NCBI RefSeq assembly: GCF_014201415.1
Contig: NZ_JACHEH010000003.1
Coordinates: forward strand, 310,001 to 374,000
Direction: 5' to 3'
DNA from: Chelatococcus composti
GTDB taxonomy: Bacteria; Pseudomonadota; Alphaproteobacteria; Rhizobiales; Beijerinckiaceae
DNA length: 64,000 nucleotides
A program made the position numbers and the translations under genes. Each line of letters begins with the position of its first letter. The first letter of the stretch is position 1. Positions 9,087-19,058 of the stretch are shown piece after piece. Below the pieces are notes generated by a model, which had not been told where the DNA came from, ran no database searches, and worked only from the letters and a program-made list of their open reading frames with translations.

Positions 9087-9929
9087 ATGCGCGCGCTTCT
9101 TCCGGGCCTGGTTCTTGGTCTCGGCTGGGCTTTCGCGGCTCCGGCCGTTCACGCCGCCGATCTCGGCGACAGCTGGCTGCGAGGCTCCATGCCGGCCTAT
9201 GGCGAAAGCGAGCCGACCGGAGCCTGGGGCGGCTTCTACATCGGCTTCCAGGGCGGCTACACCAACGCCAATGTCGATTTCGGCACGGCGAGCAGCAGCC
9301 AGATTGCCTTTATCCTGCGCAACCTCGCCGTCGAGCAGGAGCGCCGCATCTCGGGGGCGACGGTGCTGCCGGAACGAGACGTCCGCGGCGGCAACTACGG
9401 CTTCCTCGTCGGCTACAACAGCCAGTGGGAGGACGTGGTCCTGGGCGTCGAGCTCGGCTACACCCGGCTCAACCTCGATGCCAACGCGGCGGCCGGCAAC
9501 CGGTTCTGGACGGCCACGAGCAACGGCTACACCTATGACGTCGGGCTCGAATCGAGCGCGCAGGTGAAGCTGACAGATTACCTGACCTTCCGTGGCCGCG
9601 CGGGCTACGATCTCGGCAACTTCCTGCCCTACGCGACACTGGGCCTTGCCGTCGGGCGGGCCGAAGTGACGCGCAGTGCGAACGTCTATCTGTGCGAGGA
9701 CACAACCGGCAGCACGCCGCCGGCCTGCGCTGTGGGGCTCTACGGTTCGGCCAGCGAGCGCAAGAAGGATACCTATGCGGTGGGCATCGCCGCCGGCCTC
9801 GGTCTCGACATTCTCCTGACCGAGAACCTCTTCCTGCGCGGCGAATACGAGTATGTCCGATTTGGCTCGTTCGAGAACGTGAACGTGGATTTCCACACCG
9901 TACGCGGCGCCGTTGCGGCGAAGTTCTGA
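9087..9929 (+). CDS. Outer-membrane beta-barrel protein, third of three
   Basis: Predicted outer-membrane barrel of 280 residues. The signal peptide ends near HAAD (~residue 25). The mature part begins with [19 protein letters not shown], the W-x-G-F-Y-x-G-x-x-x-G-Y start typical of Omp25/RopB-like proteins. It contains strands such as [21 protein letters not shown] and [14 protein letters not shown], and ends in a C-terminal Phe (VAAKF), the barrel-assembly signal. Two Cys ([15 protein letters not shown]) could form a disulfide in an extracellular loop. It is more distant from the two preceding barrels than they are from each other. Confidence 0.85.
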   Translation: MRALLPGLVLGLGWAFAAPAVHAADLGDSWLRGSMPAYGESEPTGAWGGFYIGFQGGYTNANVDFGTASSSQIAFILRNLAVEQERRISGATVLPERDVRGGNYGFLVGYNSQWEDVVLGVELGYTRLNLDANAAAGNRFWTATSNGYTYDVGLESSAQVKLTDYLTFRGRAGYDLGNFLPYATLGLAVGRAEVTRSANVYLCEDTTGSTPPACAVGLYGSASERKKDTYAVGIAAGLGLDILLTENLFLRGEYEYVRFGSFENVNVDFHTVRGAVAAKF

Positions 9930-9960
9930 TCCGGACGTTCCGGTCCTTACTACAGTTTTC

Positions 9961-10003
9961 CCGGCCCACCTGCGGCGGCGGCCACGGGTGGGCCGGCCCA
10001 TTT
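9961..10003 (+). terminator. Stem-loop after third barrel gene
   Basis: CCGGCCCACC (9961-9970) pairs perfectly with GGTGGGCCGG (9987-9996), 16-nt GC-rich loop, then CCCATTT. The weak T-tract makes it an imperfect intrinsic terminator. Confidence 0.55.
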
Positions 10004-10110
10004 CGGGCGCCCGAACAAAGGCGCGGAGCGCGTTGCGCCGTCCGGCAGCCGTCGTCCAGTCCTGCGCACACCTGCGGCAACTTGGACCAACTCTGTCGTT
10101 GACGCGTGGG

Positions 10111-10173
10111 TGGGGGGAGCGTATCCCCGTCGGCGGGACACTTCCCCCCAACGGGAAGCGCCCATCTGAGAGG
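10111..10173 (+). ncRNA. Structured 5' leader of serC (candidate serC-motif RNA)
   Basis: Immediately before serC, TGGGGGGA (10111-10118) pairs with TCCCCCCA (10143-10150). It encloses a second hairpin CCCG-TCGG-CGGG (10126-10137) capped by a stable tetraloop. The segment runs into the Shine-Dalgarno AGAGG (10169-10173). A short structured RNA upstream of serC is known as the serC motif in Alphaproteobacteria. Whether this one matches that family needs a covariance search. Confidence 0.55.
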
Positions 10174-10182
10174 ATGGACTAC

Positions 10183-11358
10183 ATGACGACGAACGCTCCC
10201 GCCGCGCGGCCTCAGCGCGCGCATTTTTCGTCTGGCCCCTGTGCCAAGCGCCCCGGCTGGACCCTCGAAGCCCTCAAGGACGCACCGCTCGGCCGCTCCC
10301 ACCGTGCCAAGGTGGGCAAGGCGAAGCTGAAGCTCGCCATCGATCTGACCCGCGAAGTGCTCGGCGTGCCGGCGGACTACCGCATCGGCATCGTGCCAGC
10401 CTCGGACACCGGCGCCGTCGAGATGGCGCTGTGGTCCCTGCTCGGCGCCCGCGGCGTCGACATGCTCGCCTGGGAGTCGTTCGGTGAGGGTTGGGTCACC
10501 GACGTCGTCAAGCAGCTCAAGCTCACCGACGTGCGCGTCATCAAGGCGCCCTATGGCAAGCTGCCGAACCTCGCGGAGGTCGACACCCGCACGCGCGACG
10601 TGGTCTTCACCTGGAACGGCACGACCTCGGGTGTGCGCGTGCCGAATGCCGACTGGATCGCCGCCGACCGCGAAGGCCTCGTGATCTGCGACGCGACATC
10701 CGCAGCCTTTGCGCAGGATCTCGACTGGCAGAAGCTCGATGTCGTCACGTTCTCCTGGCAGAAGGTGCTGGGCGGCGAGGCGGCGCATGGCATGCTGATC
10801 CTCTCCCCGCGCGCCGTCGAGCGCCTGGAGAGCTACACGCCGGCCTGGCCGCTGCCCAAGATCTTCCGCATGACCAAGGGCGGCAAGCTCATCGAGGGCA
10901 TCTTCATCGGCGAGACGATCAATACGCCGTCGATGCTCTGCGTCGAGGACTACATTGACGCACTGCAGTGGGCGAAGTCCCTCGGCGGCCTCAAGGCCCT
11001 CATCGCCAAGGCCGATGCCAACGCCCGGGCGCTTCTCGACTGGGTCGAGGCGAGCCCGTGGGTGGCCAACCTCGCCGAGGATCCGGCGACGGCGTCCAAC
11101 ACCTCCGTCTGCCTCAAGATCGTTGACCCCGAAGTGGTGGCGAAGGGGCCCGAGGCGGTCGCCGCGGTGGCCAAGGGCATCGCGGCCGCTCTCGAGAAGG
11201 AGGGTGTCGCCTACGACATCGGCTCCTATCGCGACGCCCCTCCCGGCCTGCGCATCTGGTGCGGCGCCACCGTCGAGGTGGACGACATCAAGGCCCTGAC
11301 GGCCTGGCTTGACTGGGCCTTCGCCGCTGAAAAGGCAAAGCTCGCCGCCGCGGCGTAA
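10183..11358 (+). CDS. serC: Phosphoserine aminotransferase SerC
   Basis: PLP enzyme converting 3-phosphohydroxypyruvate to phosphoserine, second step of serine synthesis. It has 391 residues from ATG 10183, which has AGAGG nine bases upstream; the in-frame ATG at 10174 abuts the Shine-Dalgarno. The N-terminus [12 protein letters not shown] is the signature of the alphaproteobacterial SerC branch. [15 protein letters not shown] holds the PLP-binding lysine. serA follows 178 bp downstream in the same direction. A structured leader suggests post-transcriptional control. Confidence 0.96.
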   Translation: MTTNAPAARPQRAHFSSGPCAKRPGWTLEALKDAPLGRSHRAKVGKAKLKLAIDLTREVLGVPADYRIGIVPASDTGAVEMALWSLLGARGVDMLAWESFGEGWVTDVVKQLKLTDVRVIKAPYGKLPNLAEVDTRTRDVVFTWNGTTSGVRVPNADWIAADREGLVICDATSAAFAQDLDWQKLDVVTFSWQKVLGGEAAHGMLILSPRAVERLESYTPAWPLPKIFRMTKGGKLIEGIFIGETINTPSMLCVEDYIDALQWAKSLGGLKALIAKADANARALLDWVEASPWVANLAEDPATASNTSVCLKIVDPEVVAKGPEAVAAVAKGIAAALEKEGVAYDIGSYRDAPPGLRIWCGATVEVDDIKALTAWLDWAFAAEKAKLAAAA

Positions 11359-11363
11359 GGTGC

Positions 11364-11384
11364 CCCCTTCGCCGACGGCGAGGG
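11364..11384 (+). other. Hairpin between serC and serA
   Basis: CCCCT-CGCC (one T bulged) pairs with GGCGAGGGG around a GAC loop, starting six bases after the serC stop. No T-run follows. It could terminate partially or protect the serC 3' end. Confidence 0.4.
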
Positions 11385-11536
11385 GCTGCTTCTAGGAGCG
11401 GCGGGGGAGCTGAACGCTTCGCCTGCCGCCCGGCCCGCCAGACAATTGCAAGCGTTTTCCCGGTCATTCCGCCCCGGCTGCAGCGCGCAGCCCCGTTCCC
11501 AGAACGGGCGGAGGTGGCCCCGATGAGGACAAACCC

Positions 11537-13126
11537 ATGACCGCCCCCAAGGTTCTCATTTCCGATGCCCTGTCGCCCGCCGCCGTGCAGATCTTCAAGG
11601 ATCGCGGCATCGAGGTCGATTTCCAGCCGAACCTCGGCAAGGACAAGGACAAGCTCGCCGAGATCATCGGCAACTACGACGGCCTCGCCATCCGTTCGGC
11701 CACCAAGGTCACGCCGAAGATCCTCGAGCGGGCCACCCGCCTCAAGGTCATCGGCCGCGCCGGCATCGGCGTCGACAACGTCGACATCCCGGCCGCGACT
11801 GCCAGGGGCATCATCGTGATGAACACGCCCTTCGGCAATTCGATCACGACCGCCGAGCACGCCATTGCCATGATGTTTGCGCTGGCGCGCCAGATCCCCG
11901 CCGCCGACGCCTCCACCCAGGCCGGCAAGTGGGAGAAAAACCGCTTCATGGGCGTCGAGATCACGGGCAAGACGCTCGGCGTCATCGGCTGCGGCAACAT
12001 CGGCTCCATCGTGGCTGACCGCGCCATCGGCCTGAAGATGAAGGTCATCGCCTACGATCCCTTCCTGTCGCCCGAGCGCGCGGTCGACATCGGCGTCGAG
12101 AAGGTGGAGCTCGATGATCTCCTCGCCCGGGCCGACATCATCACCCTGCATACGCCGCTCACCGAGAAGACGCGCAATATCCTCTCGGCGGAGAACATCG
12201 CCAAGACGAAGAAGGGCGTGCGCATCATCAACTGCGCCCGCGGCGGCCTGGTGGACGAGGTGGCGCTGCGCAAGGCGCTCGACGAGGGGCATGTGGCAGG
12301 CGCCGCCTTCGACGTCTTCACCGTCGAGCCGGCCACTGAGAACCCGCTCTTCGGCCATCCGAACGTCGTCTGCACGCCGCACCTCGGCGCCTCGACGACG
12401 GAGGCGCAGGAGAACGTCGCCCTGCAGGTGGCCGAGCAGATGTCGGAGTACCTGCTGCGCGGCGCCATCTCGAACGCGGTGAACTTCCCGTCGATCACGG
12501 CGGAGGAGGCGCCGAAGCTGCGGCCCTTCATCACCCTTGCCGAGAACCTCGGCTCGTTTGCCGGCCAGCTCACCGAAACGGGCATCAAGAGCGTGCATCT
12601 CACCTACGAGGGCACGGTGGCGCAGCTCAACACGCGTGCGCTCACCTCGGCGGCCATCGCCGGCCTGCTGCGCCCGATGCTGCAGGATGTGAACGTCGTG
12701 TCGGCTCCGGTCGTCGCCAAGGAGCGCGGCATCGTCGTCGAGGAGACGGTCCGCGAGGCTGAGCATGACTATGACGCGCTCATCACGCTCACGGTGGTGA
12801 CCGAGCGGCAGACCCGCTCCGTGTCGGGCACTGTCTTCGCCAACGGCAAGCCGCGCATCGTCAACATCAAGGGCATCTCGGTCGATGCCGAGTTCGCGCC
12901 CTCGATGATCTACGTGACGAACGAGGACAAGCCCGGCTTCATCGGCCGCTTCGCCGGCATTCTGGGCGACGCCGGCATCAATATCGCCACCTTCGCCCTC
13001 GGCCGCGATGCGCCCGGAGGCTCGGCCATCGCGCTCGTGGAGGTGGACGGCGAGGTGCCCGCCAAGGTGCTGGAGGACATCCAGGCCATTCCGGGCGTCA
13101 AGCAGGCGAAGCCGCTGGTCTTCTGA
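11537..13126 (+). CDS. serA: D-3-phosphoglycerate dehydrogenase SerA
   Basis: Oxidises 3-phosphoglycerate to 3-phosphohydroxypyruvate, first step of serine synthesis. Its 529 residues match the long SerA type: substrate-binding and Rossmann domains (GVIGCGNIGSIVADRA), catalytic Arg in NCARGGLVDE, catalytic His in CTPHLGAST, then the allosteric substrate-binding domain, and a C-terminal ACT domain from ~457 (PGFIGRFAGILGDAGINIATF). The ACT domain suggests regulation by an amino acid, serine in characterised relatives. A terminator lies 30 bp after the stop. Confidence 0.97.
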   Translation: MTAPKVLISDALSPAAVQIFKDRGIEVDFQPNLGKDKDKLAEIIGNYDGLAIRSATKVTPKILERATRLKVIGRAGIGVDNVDIPAATARGIIVMNTPFGNSITTAEHAIAMMFALARQIPAADASTQAGKWEKNRFMGVEITGKTLGVIGCGNIGSIVADRAIGLKMKVIAYDPFLSPERAVDIGVEKVELDDLLARADIITLHTPLTEKTRNILSAENIAKTKKGVRIINCARGGLVDEVALRKALDEGHVAGAAFDVFTVEPATENPLFGHPNVVCTPHLGASTTEAQENVALQVAEQMSEYLLRGAISNAVNFPSITAEEAPKLRPFITLAENLGSFAGQLTETGIKSVHLTYEGTVAQLNTRALTSAAIAGLLRPMLQDVNVVSAPVVAKERGIVVEETVREAEHDYDALITLTVVTERQTRSVSGTVFANGKPRIVNIKGISVDAEFAPSMIYVTNEDKPGFIGRFAGILGDAGINIATFALGRDAPGGSAIALVEVDGEVPAKVLEDIQAIPGVKQAKPLVF

Positions 13127-13156
13127 CCTTCGCTTTCCCGTTCAGCGATCCCGCGG

Positions 13157-13182
13157 TGCCCGGCCTCTGGCCGGGCATTTGC
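13157..13182 (+). terminator. Terminator between serA and the EamA gene
   Basis: TGCCCGGCC (13157-13165) and GGCCGGGCA (13169-13177) form a 9-bp stem with a TCT loop, followed by TTTGCTTT. It lies in a convergent junction; on the plus strand it ends serA. Confidence 0.8.
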
Positions 13183-13266
13183 TTTCCGGACATGCCGAAA
13201 AAGGGGAGCAGCAACGGGCCCGTCATCCGTCAGCCGGCCGGCTGACGAAGCGGACCGGCGTCGCGC

Positions 13267-14187
13267 CTAGCCGACCGTCCGGCCCAGGCGCTCCGCGATG
13301 AAGATGCCGCCGAGCACCATGGCCATGGCGACCGCGTGATGCCAACCGAAGGGTTCCCCGAGGACGACGACGGCGAGCAGTGCGCCGAAGACGGGCACGA
13401 GATTGACGAAGACACCCGCACGGCTCGGCCCGATGAGCTCGACCCCGCGCATGAAGGTGATCTGCGACAAGAGCGAGGGAAAGACCGCGACGAAGGCGAG
13501 GACGAGATAGCCCTGCAGGGTGGGCCAGAAGGCATCGCCGGCGGCGATTTCCCAGGCCAGCAGGGGCAGGGAGGTGAGGCAGGCGACGATGGCGAGCGCC
13601 AGGAAGAAGACGAGACCGGGCACGTCCGGGCGGCCGCGTAGCGCCAGCGTGTATCCGGTGTAGAAGGCGCAGGCGATCAGCATCCACACGTCGCCGATGT
13701 TGAAGGAGAGCTGCGTGATGGTTGTGATGTCGCCGTGGGTTGCGGTCATGGCGACGCCACCGAGCGTCACGACGACGCCGACGATCTGCAGCCAGGTGGC
13801 GCGGACGCCGAAGAAGACGAGCGCGCCGATGAGCACAAGGATCGGTATCGATCCCTGCATGATCGAGATGTTGACGGCGCTGGTGTGGTGGCCGGCGAGG
13901 TAGAAGAGCGCGTTGAACCCCGTGAAGCCGAAGGTGCCCATCAGGACGGCGCGCACGCGGTGGGCTGCGATGGTGCGCCAGTGGTCGCGCAGGGCCTTGC
14001 CGTAGAGCGGCAGCAGGATGAGGCAGACGAGAATCCAGCGCGCCGAGGTCAGCACCATCGGCGAGATGTGGCCGACCGCGAGCTTGCTGGCGACGGCATT
14101 GCCACCCCACATGAGCGTGGTGAGCGTCAGCAGCAGGTAGGCGTGGTCGAGGCGGTGTCGTGCGGCGGACAACGGCTGCAGGGTCAA
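13267..14187 (-). CDS. EamA/DMT-superfamily transporter
   Basis: Inner-membrane carrier with about ten transmembrane helices, 306 residues. Two EamA repeats are visible. The first starts at ~residue 17 (LLLTLTTLMWGGNAVASKL), the second at ~165 (IGDVWMLIACAFYTGYTLALRG). Each ends with a conserved glycine-rich helix (ALVFFGVRATWLQIVGVVVTLGGV; VLGEPFGWHHAVAMAMVLGGIFIAERLG). Family members export amino acids or other metabolites; the substrate here cannot be told. It is transcribed alone, against serA. Confidence 0.88.
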   Translation of the reverse strand: MTLQPLSAARHRLDHAYLLLTLTTLMWGGNAVASKLAVGHISPMVLTSARWILVCLILLPLYGKALRDHWRTIAAHRVRAVLMGTFGFTGFNALFYLAGHHTSAVNISIMQGSIPILVLIGALVFFGVRATWLQIVGVVVTLGGVAMTATHGDITTITQLSFNIGDVWMLIACAFYTGYTLALRGRPDVPGLVFFLALAIVACLTSLPLLAWEIAAGDAFWPTLQGYLVLAFVAVFPSLLSQITFMRGVELIGPSRAGVFVNLVPVFGALLAVVVLGEPFGWHHAVAMAMVLGGIFIAERLGRTVG

Positions 14188-14287
14188 GGTTGGTTTCCGT
14201 GAAAAGGGCGTTGAAGACTAGGGTGCTTGCCGCCGGCTCGTAAGGGGCCTAGACGCAGGGGTGCATTGCGGTGGAGGGGGTCACAGG

Positions 14288-15136
14288 ATGCGGGTGCTGA
14301 TCGTCGATGGTTATCCTGCCGATGCGCGCGAGCGCCACCGCGCCGGCTTCGGCATGACGCCGGGTGAGGCCTATGCCGCGGTGGTGAAGGCCATCGCCCC
14401 GGCCGCGGCCTGCGACATCGTGCTGCCGGCTGACGCTGATGCGCAGCTGCCTGCGGGTGCGGAGCTCTCCTCCTATCATGCGGTCATCCTCACGGGCTCG
14501 CCGCTGCACGTCTATCATGACGAGCCGTCGGTGCGGCGGCAGGTCGAGCTGATGCGGGCCGTCTACGACAGCGGCGTGCCTTCCTTCGGCTCATGCTGGG
14601 GGCTCCAGGTGGCGGCGGTGGCCGCTGGTGGCACGGTGACGCCCAACCCGCTCGGCCGCGAAGTCGGCTTCGCGCGGCGAATCACTCCGAGCGAGGCGGG
14701 CAGGGGGCATGCGCTGCTGGCCGGGCGGCCCGCTGCCTTTGATGCGCCCTGCGTGCATCTCGACGTCGTCGCCAGCCTGCCGGCGGAAGCCGTCGTGCTC
14801 GCCTCCAACCGCATGACGGGCGTTCAGGCGGCCGAGATTCGCCACAGGCGCGGCGTCTTCTGGGGCGTCCAGTATCACCCGGAATTCTCGCTCACCGAGC
14901 TTGCAGCAATTATGGACCGCATGGCCGATGCGCTCGCCGAGGAGGGCTTCTTCCGGGATCCGTCGGAGGTCGCCGGCTATGTCGCGGACCTGCGGACACT
15001 TGATGCCGATCGCAGCCGTCGTGACATCGCCTGGCGCCACGGCCTCGACGAGCAGGTGCTGGACGAGAGGCAGCGCACGCTCGAGATCCGCAATTTCCTG
15101 GCCCGCTGCCTCGCCGGTGACGCGATGCGGCAGTGA
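14288..15136 (+). CDS. Class I glutamine amidotransferase-like protein
   Basis: Stand-alone GATase1-fold protein of 282 residues. ATG 14288 is preceded by GGAGGGGG. The catalytic triad is complete: Cys103 in FGSCWGLQ, and His197 and Glu199 in VQYHPEF. This suggests ammonia release from glutamine or hydrolysis of a gamma-glutamyl bond. No synthase domain is fused or adjacent, and the protein extends ~80 residues past the triad. It could be a gamma-glutamyl hydrolase-type enzyme or an amidotransferase subunit; the acceptor is unknown. purA lies downstream beyond a hairpin, so the link to purines is only by position. Confidence 0.85.
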   Translation: MRVLIVDGYPADARERHRAGFGMTPGEAYAAVVKAIAPAAACDIVLPADADAQLPAGAELSSYHAVILTGSPLHVYHDEPSVRRQVELMRAVYDSGVPSFGSCWGLQVAAVAAGGTVTPNPLGREVGFARRITPSEAGRGHALLAGRPAAFDAPCVHLDVVASLPAEAVVLASNRMTGVQAAEIRHRRGVFWGVQYHPEFSLTELAAIMDRMADALAEEGFFRDPSEVAGYVADLRTLDADRSRRDIAWRHGLDEQVLDERQRTLEIRNFLARCLAGDAMRQ

Positions 15137-15217
15137 GGCGGTGGCCGTCCAAATCGTCGCGGGGATGGTCGGCGGACTTGATTTTCGCCCCCCAATCGCC
15201 CAAGAGAAGGTGCAAGG

Positions 15218-15252
15218 AAACCCCGGCCAAGGTGAGCTTGCGCCGGGGTTTG
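15218..15252 (+). terminator. Long hairpin between the amidotransferase gene and purA
   Basis: AAACCCCGGC (15218-15227) pairs with GCCGGGGTTT (15242-15251). The stem continues as CAAG/CTTG with one bulged C and a GTGAG loop. It lies 39 bp before the purA ATG. It could terminate the upstream gene or act in the purA leader. Confidence 0.6.
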
Positions 15253-15290
15253 TCATGTTAGTGGCCGGAACAGCCGGAGGCTGGACTTAA

Positions 15291-16583
<1,293 letters not shown>

Positions 16584-16616
16584 CGGGCCCCACGTTTTCG
16601 GGACATTCGGGAGCCG

Positions 16617-17882
16617 ATGGCGGACTATTATCCCTTGCTCTCGCGGGCCATTGCCGGCCTGCCGGAGAACACCCCCGAGACGCGGCGCGCAATCTATGAT
16701 CGCGCGCGCGTCGTGCTGCTGCAGCAGTTGCGGGCAGTCGACCCGCCGCTGTCGGAGGCCGACATCGAGCGCGAGCAGATCGCCCTTGATGACGTCATTG
16801 CGCGCATTGAGAGCGAATACGCGCCGCCCGTCCGCGACGATCCGCTGGAGCCGCGCTTCGACGAGGCGGCCGAGATGCCGCCGGCCTACGGCGACGATCA
16901 GAACGCTTATGCGAACGAGGGCACGTATGACAGCGAGCCCGCCGGCTACGGGGCGGACAGCTACCCGCCGGCCGAGCCGCCCGGCGTGCCCTCTGATCAG
17001 GGCATATCGCCCCGTGTCGCGGACGAGCGCCCGGCGCGTCCGCGCCTGTCCACGACGCGCAGCAACCGCGACGGCGGCGAGCGTCGCCGTACGCTGATCG
17101 TCGCCGGCGTCCTCGGCCTCGTCATCGCCGCCATCGCCGGTACCGCCCTGTGGCTGCGGCAGGAGGCGCCCACGCCGGGACAGGAGCAGGAGCAGGCACA
17201 GACGCAGACGGAGCCGGGCGAGCAGCCGCCCGGCGAGACGAAGTTCAACGACCGTATCGGCGGGCCGCCGCCGGAGGAGGCCCCGCCCGCGCAGCCGCGG
17301 CCGCAGCAGCAGGCGACGCCGCCCGGCGGTACCGTTGCCGTCTCGCAGCGGGCGATTCTCTATGAGGAGAGCGCCGACGCAAATCAGGCACCGCGGGTGA
17401 CCGGGGGGCGCGCCGTCTGGCGTCTCGACTCCGTCAACCCCGGCGAAGGCCAGCCGCTCGAGACGGTGGTGCGTGCCGAGGTTACCGTGCCGGAGGCGGG
17501 GCTGACGCTGTATCTCACCTTCCGTCGCAACACCGACGAAACACTGCCGGCATCCCACACTGTGGAGATGACCTTCGAGTCGACGGACCCCGAGCGCACG
17601 GTGCGCGAGGTGGGGGTGCCGCAGCTCAAGACGGACGAGGCATCGCGCGGCACGCCGCTCGCCGGGCTGCCGGTGCCGGTGACGCCGAACTTCTTCCTGA
17701 TCGGTCTCTCCAACCTCGCCAGCGACGTGGAGCGCAATACCGAACTCCTGCGCTCGCGGTCGTGGCTGGACATTCCGCTGCGCTATGCGTCCGGCCGGCG
17801 CGCCGTGCTCGCCTTCGAGAAGGGGCTGTCCGGCGAGCAGACGCTGGAGGCAGCCCTGCGCGCCTGGCAGGGGCAGCAGTAG
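16617..17882 (+). CDS. Conserved unknown membrane-anchored protein downstream of purA
   Basis: It has 421 residues in three parts. An N-terminal helical region (MADYYPLLSRAIAGLPENTPETRRAIYDRA...) resembles a conserved N-terminus of uncharacterised rhizobial proteins. An acidic, Tyr/Pro-rich linker follows. One transmembrane helix lies at ~159-180 (TLIVAGVLGLVIAAIAGTALWL), then a Gln/Pro-rich stretch ~182-245 and a folded C-terminal domain to 421. The layout suggests a cytoplasmic N-terminus and a periplasmic C-terminal domain. No enzymatic motif is recognised. It is likely co-transcribed with purA. Function unknown. Confidence 0.8.
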   Translation: MADYYPLLSRAIAGLPENTPETRRAIYDRARVVLLQQLRAVDPPLSEADIEREQIALDDVIARIESEYAPPVRDDPLEPRFDEAAEMPPAYGDDQNAYANEGTYDSEPAGYGADSYPPAEPPGVPSDQGISPRVADERPARPRLSTTRSNRDGGERRRTLIVAGVLGLVIAAIAGTALWLRQEAPTPGQEQEQAQTQTEPGEQPPGETKFNDRIGGPPPEEAPPAQPRPQQQATPPGGTVAVSQRAILYEESADANQAPRVTGGRAVWRLDSVNPGEGQPLETVVRAEVTVPEAGLTLYLTFRRNTDETLPASHTVEMTFESTDPERTVREVGVPQLKTDEASRGTPLAGLPVPVTPNFFLIGLSNLASDVERNTELLRSRSWLDIPLRYASGRRAVLAFEKGLSGEQTLEAALRAWQGQQ

Positions 17883-17909
17883 TCATCCCGGCGGCAAGAC
17901 GGACGGCAC

Positions 17910-17939
17910 AAAAAAAACGGCGGCCCGACGGCCGCCGTT
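17910..17939 (-). terminator. Intrinsic terminator of rpoH
   Basis: On the minus strand, AACGGCGGCC and GGCCGCCGTT (plus-strand arms 17916-17925 and 17930-17939) form a 10-bp stem with a four-base loop, followed by eight T (A-run 17910-17917 on the plus strand). It lies 22 bp after the rpoH stop. Confidence 0.93.
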
Positions 17940-17961
17940 GGCATTTCGCCCGTCCGGCGGA

Positions 17962-18867
17962 TCAGGCCGGGCTCAGCGCCTGGCCACCGGCCTTCGGCGC
18001 CTCGATGCGGGCGAGACCCTGTTTCACAGCCTCCTGCACCTTCTCGAAAGCGCGCACCTCGATCTGCCGCACGCGCTCGCGGGAGACGCCGAACTCGCTG
18101 GACAGATCCTCGAGCGTGATCGGGTCGTCGCGCAGGCGGCGCGCCTCGAAGATGCGGCGCTCGCGCTCGTTGAGCACGCCGAGCGCCTGGCGCAGGGCGG
18201 CGAGCCGGTTGCGTCCCTCTTCCTCGGCGACGAGGTTGGCTTCCTGGTTTTCGCTCTCGTCGACCAGCCAGTCCTGCCACTCGCCGTCGCCGTCCTGGCG
18301 CAGGGGCGCGTTGAGCGAGGTATCGCCGCCGAGGCGGCGGTTCATCTCGATCACGTCCTGCTCGGGCACGCCGAGGCGCTTGGCGATGGCCTTCACCTGC
18401 TCGGGCCGCAGGTCGCCCTCGTCATAGGCGGAGATGCGGCCCTTGGCCTTGCGCAGGTTGAAGAACAGCTTCTTCTGGCTTGCCGTCGTCCCCATCTTCA
18501 CGAGGGACCACGAGCGCAGGATGTATTCCTGTATCGCGGCCTTGATCCACCACATGGCGTAGGTCGCGAGCCGGAAGCCCTTGTCGGGCTCGAAACGCTT
18601 CACCGCCTGCATCAGGCCGACGTTGCCTTCGGAGACCACCTCGGCGATGGGCAGGCCGTAGCCGCGGTATCCCATGGCGATTTTCGCCACGAGCCGCAGG
18701 TGGGATGTGACGAGCTTGTGCGCCGCTTCGCGGTCGCCATGTTCGCGCCACCGCTTCGCGAGCATGTACTCCTCGTCGGGCGTCAGCATCGGAAAACGGC
18801 GGATCTCTTCGAGATAGCGCGCGAGCCCGCCTTCGCTGGCGAGCGTGGGAAGTGCGCCGGTAGCCAT
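17962..18867 (-). CDS. rpoH: RNA polymerase heat-shock sigma factor RpoH
   Basis: Sigma-32-type factor directing RNA polymerase to heat-shock promoters. The ATG at 18867 has AAGGAGG five bases upstream; the GTG two codons earlier overlaps that site. It gives 301 residues. Region 2 reads SEGNVGLMQAVKRFEPDKGFRLATYAMWWIKAAIQ; the RpoH box, S-Q-K-K-L-F-F-N-L-R, is at ~130-139; region 4 has the helix-turn-helix TLEDLSSEFGVSRERVRQIE. Alphaproteobacteria often carry several RpoH paralogues, and which one this is cannot be told. rluD lies upstream on the same strand. Confidence 0.96.
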   Translation of the reverse strand: MATGALPTLASEGGLARYLEEIRRFPMLTPDEEYMLAKRWREHGDREAAHKLVTSHLRLVAKIAMGYRGYGLPIAEVVSEGNVGLMQAVKRFEPDKGFRLATYAMWWIKAAIQEYILRSWSLVKMGTTASQKKLFFNLRKAKGRISAYDEGDLRPEQVKAIAKRLGVPEQDVIEMNRRLGGDTSLNAPLRQDGDGEWQDWLVDESENQEANLVAEEEGRNRLAALRQALGVLNERERRIFEARRLRDDPITLEDLSSEFGVSRERVRQIEVRAFEKVQEAVKQGLARIEAPKAGGQALSPA

Positions 18868-19058
18868 GTTCACCTCCTTTCGGCCCCCTCTTGGCAGGCC
18901 GTATGACGGCCGCCCCCTGGCCAGCCGTCCCTGAACACCCTACATCCGCGAACACGTTGTCCGAAAGAGGGCGTCCGACTGTCTCAGAACTGCACTTTCT
19001 GCCCTTGGTTTCCTCCAGCATGTGCGCCAGCGCACACGACGAACGCCGCGCCGCGCGC

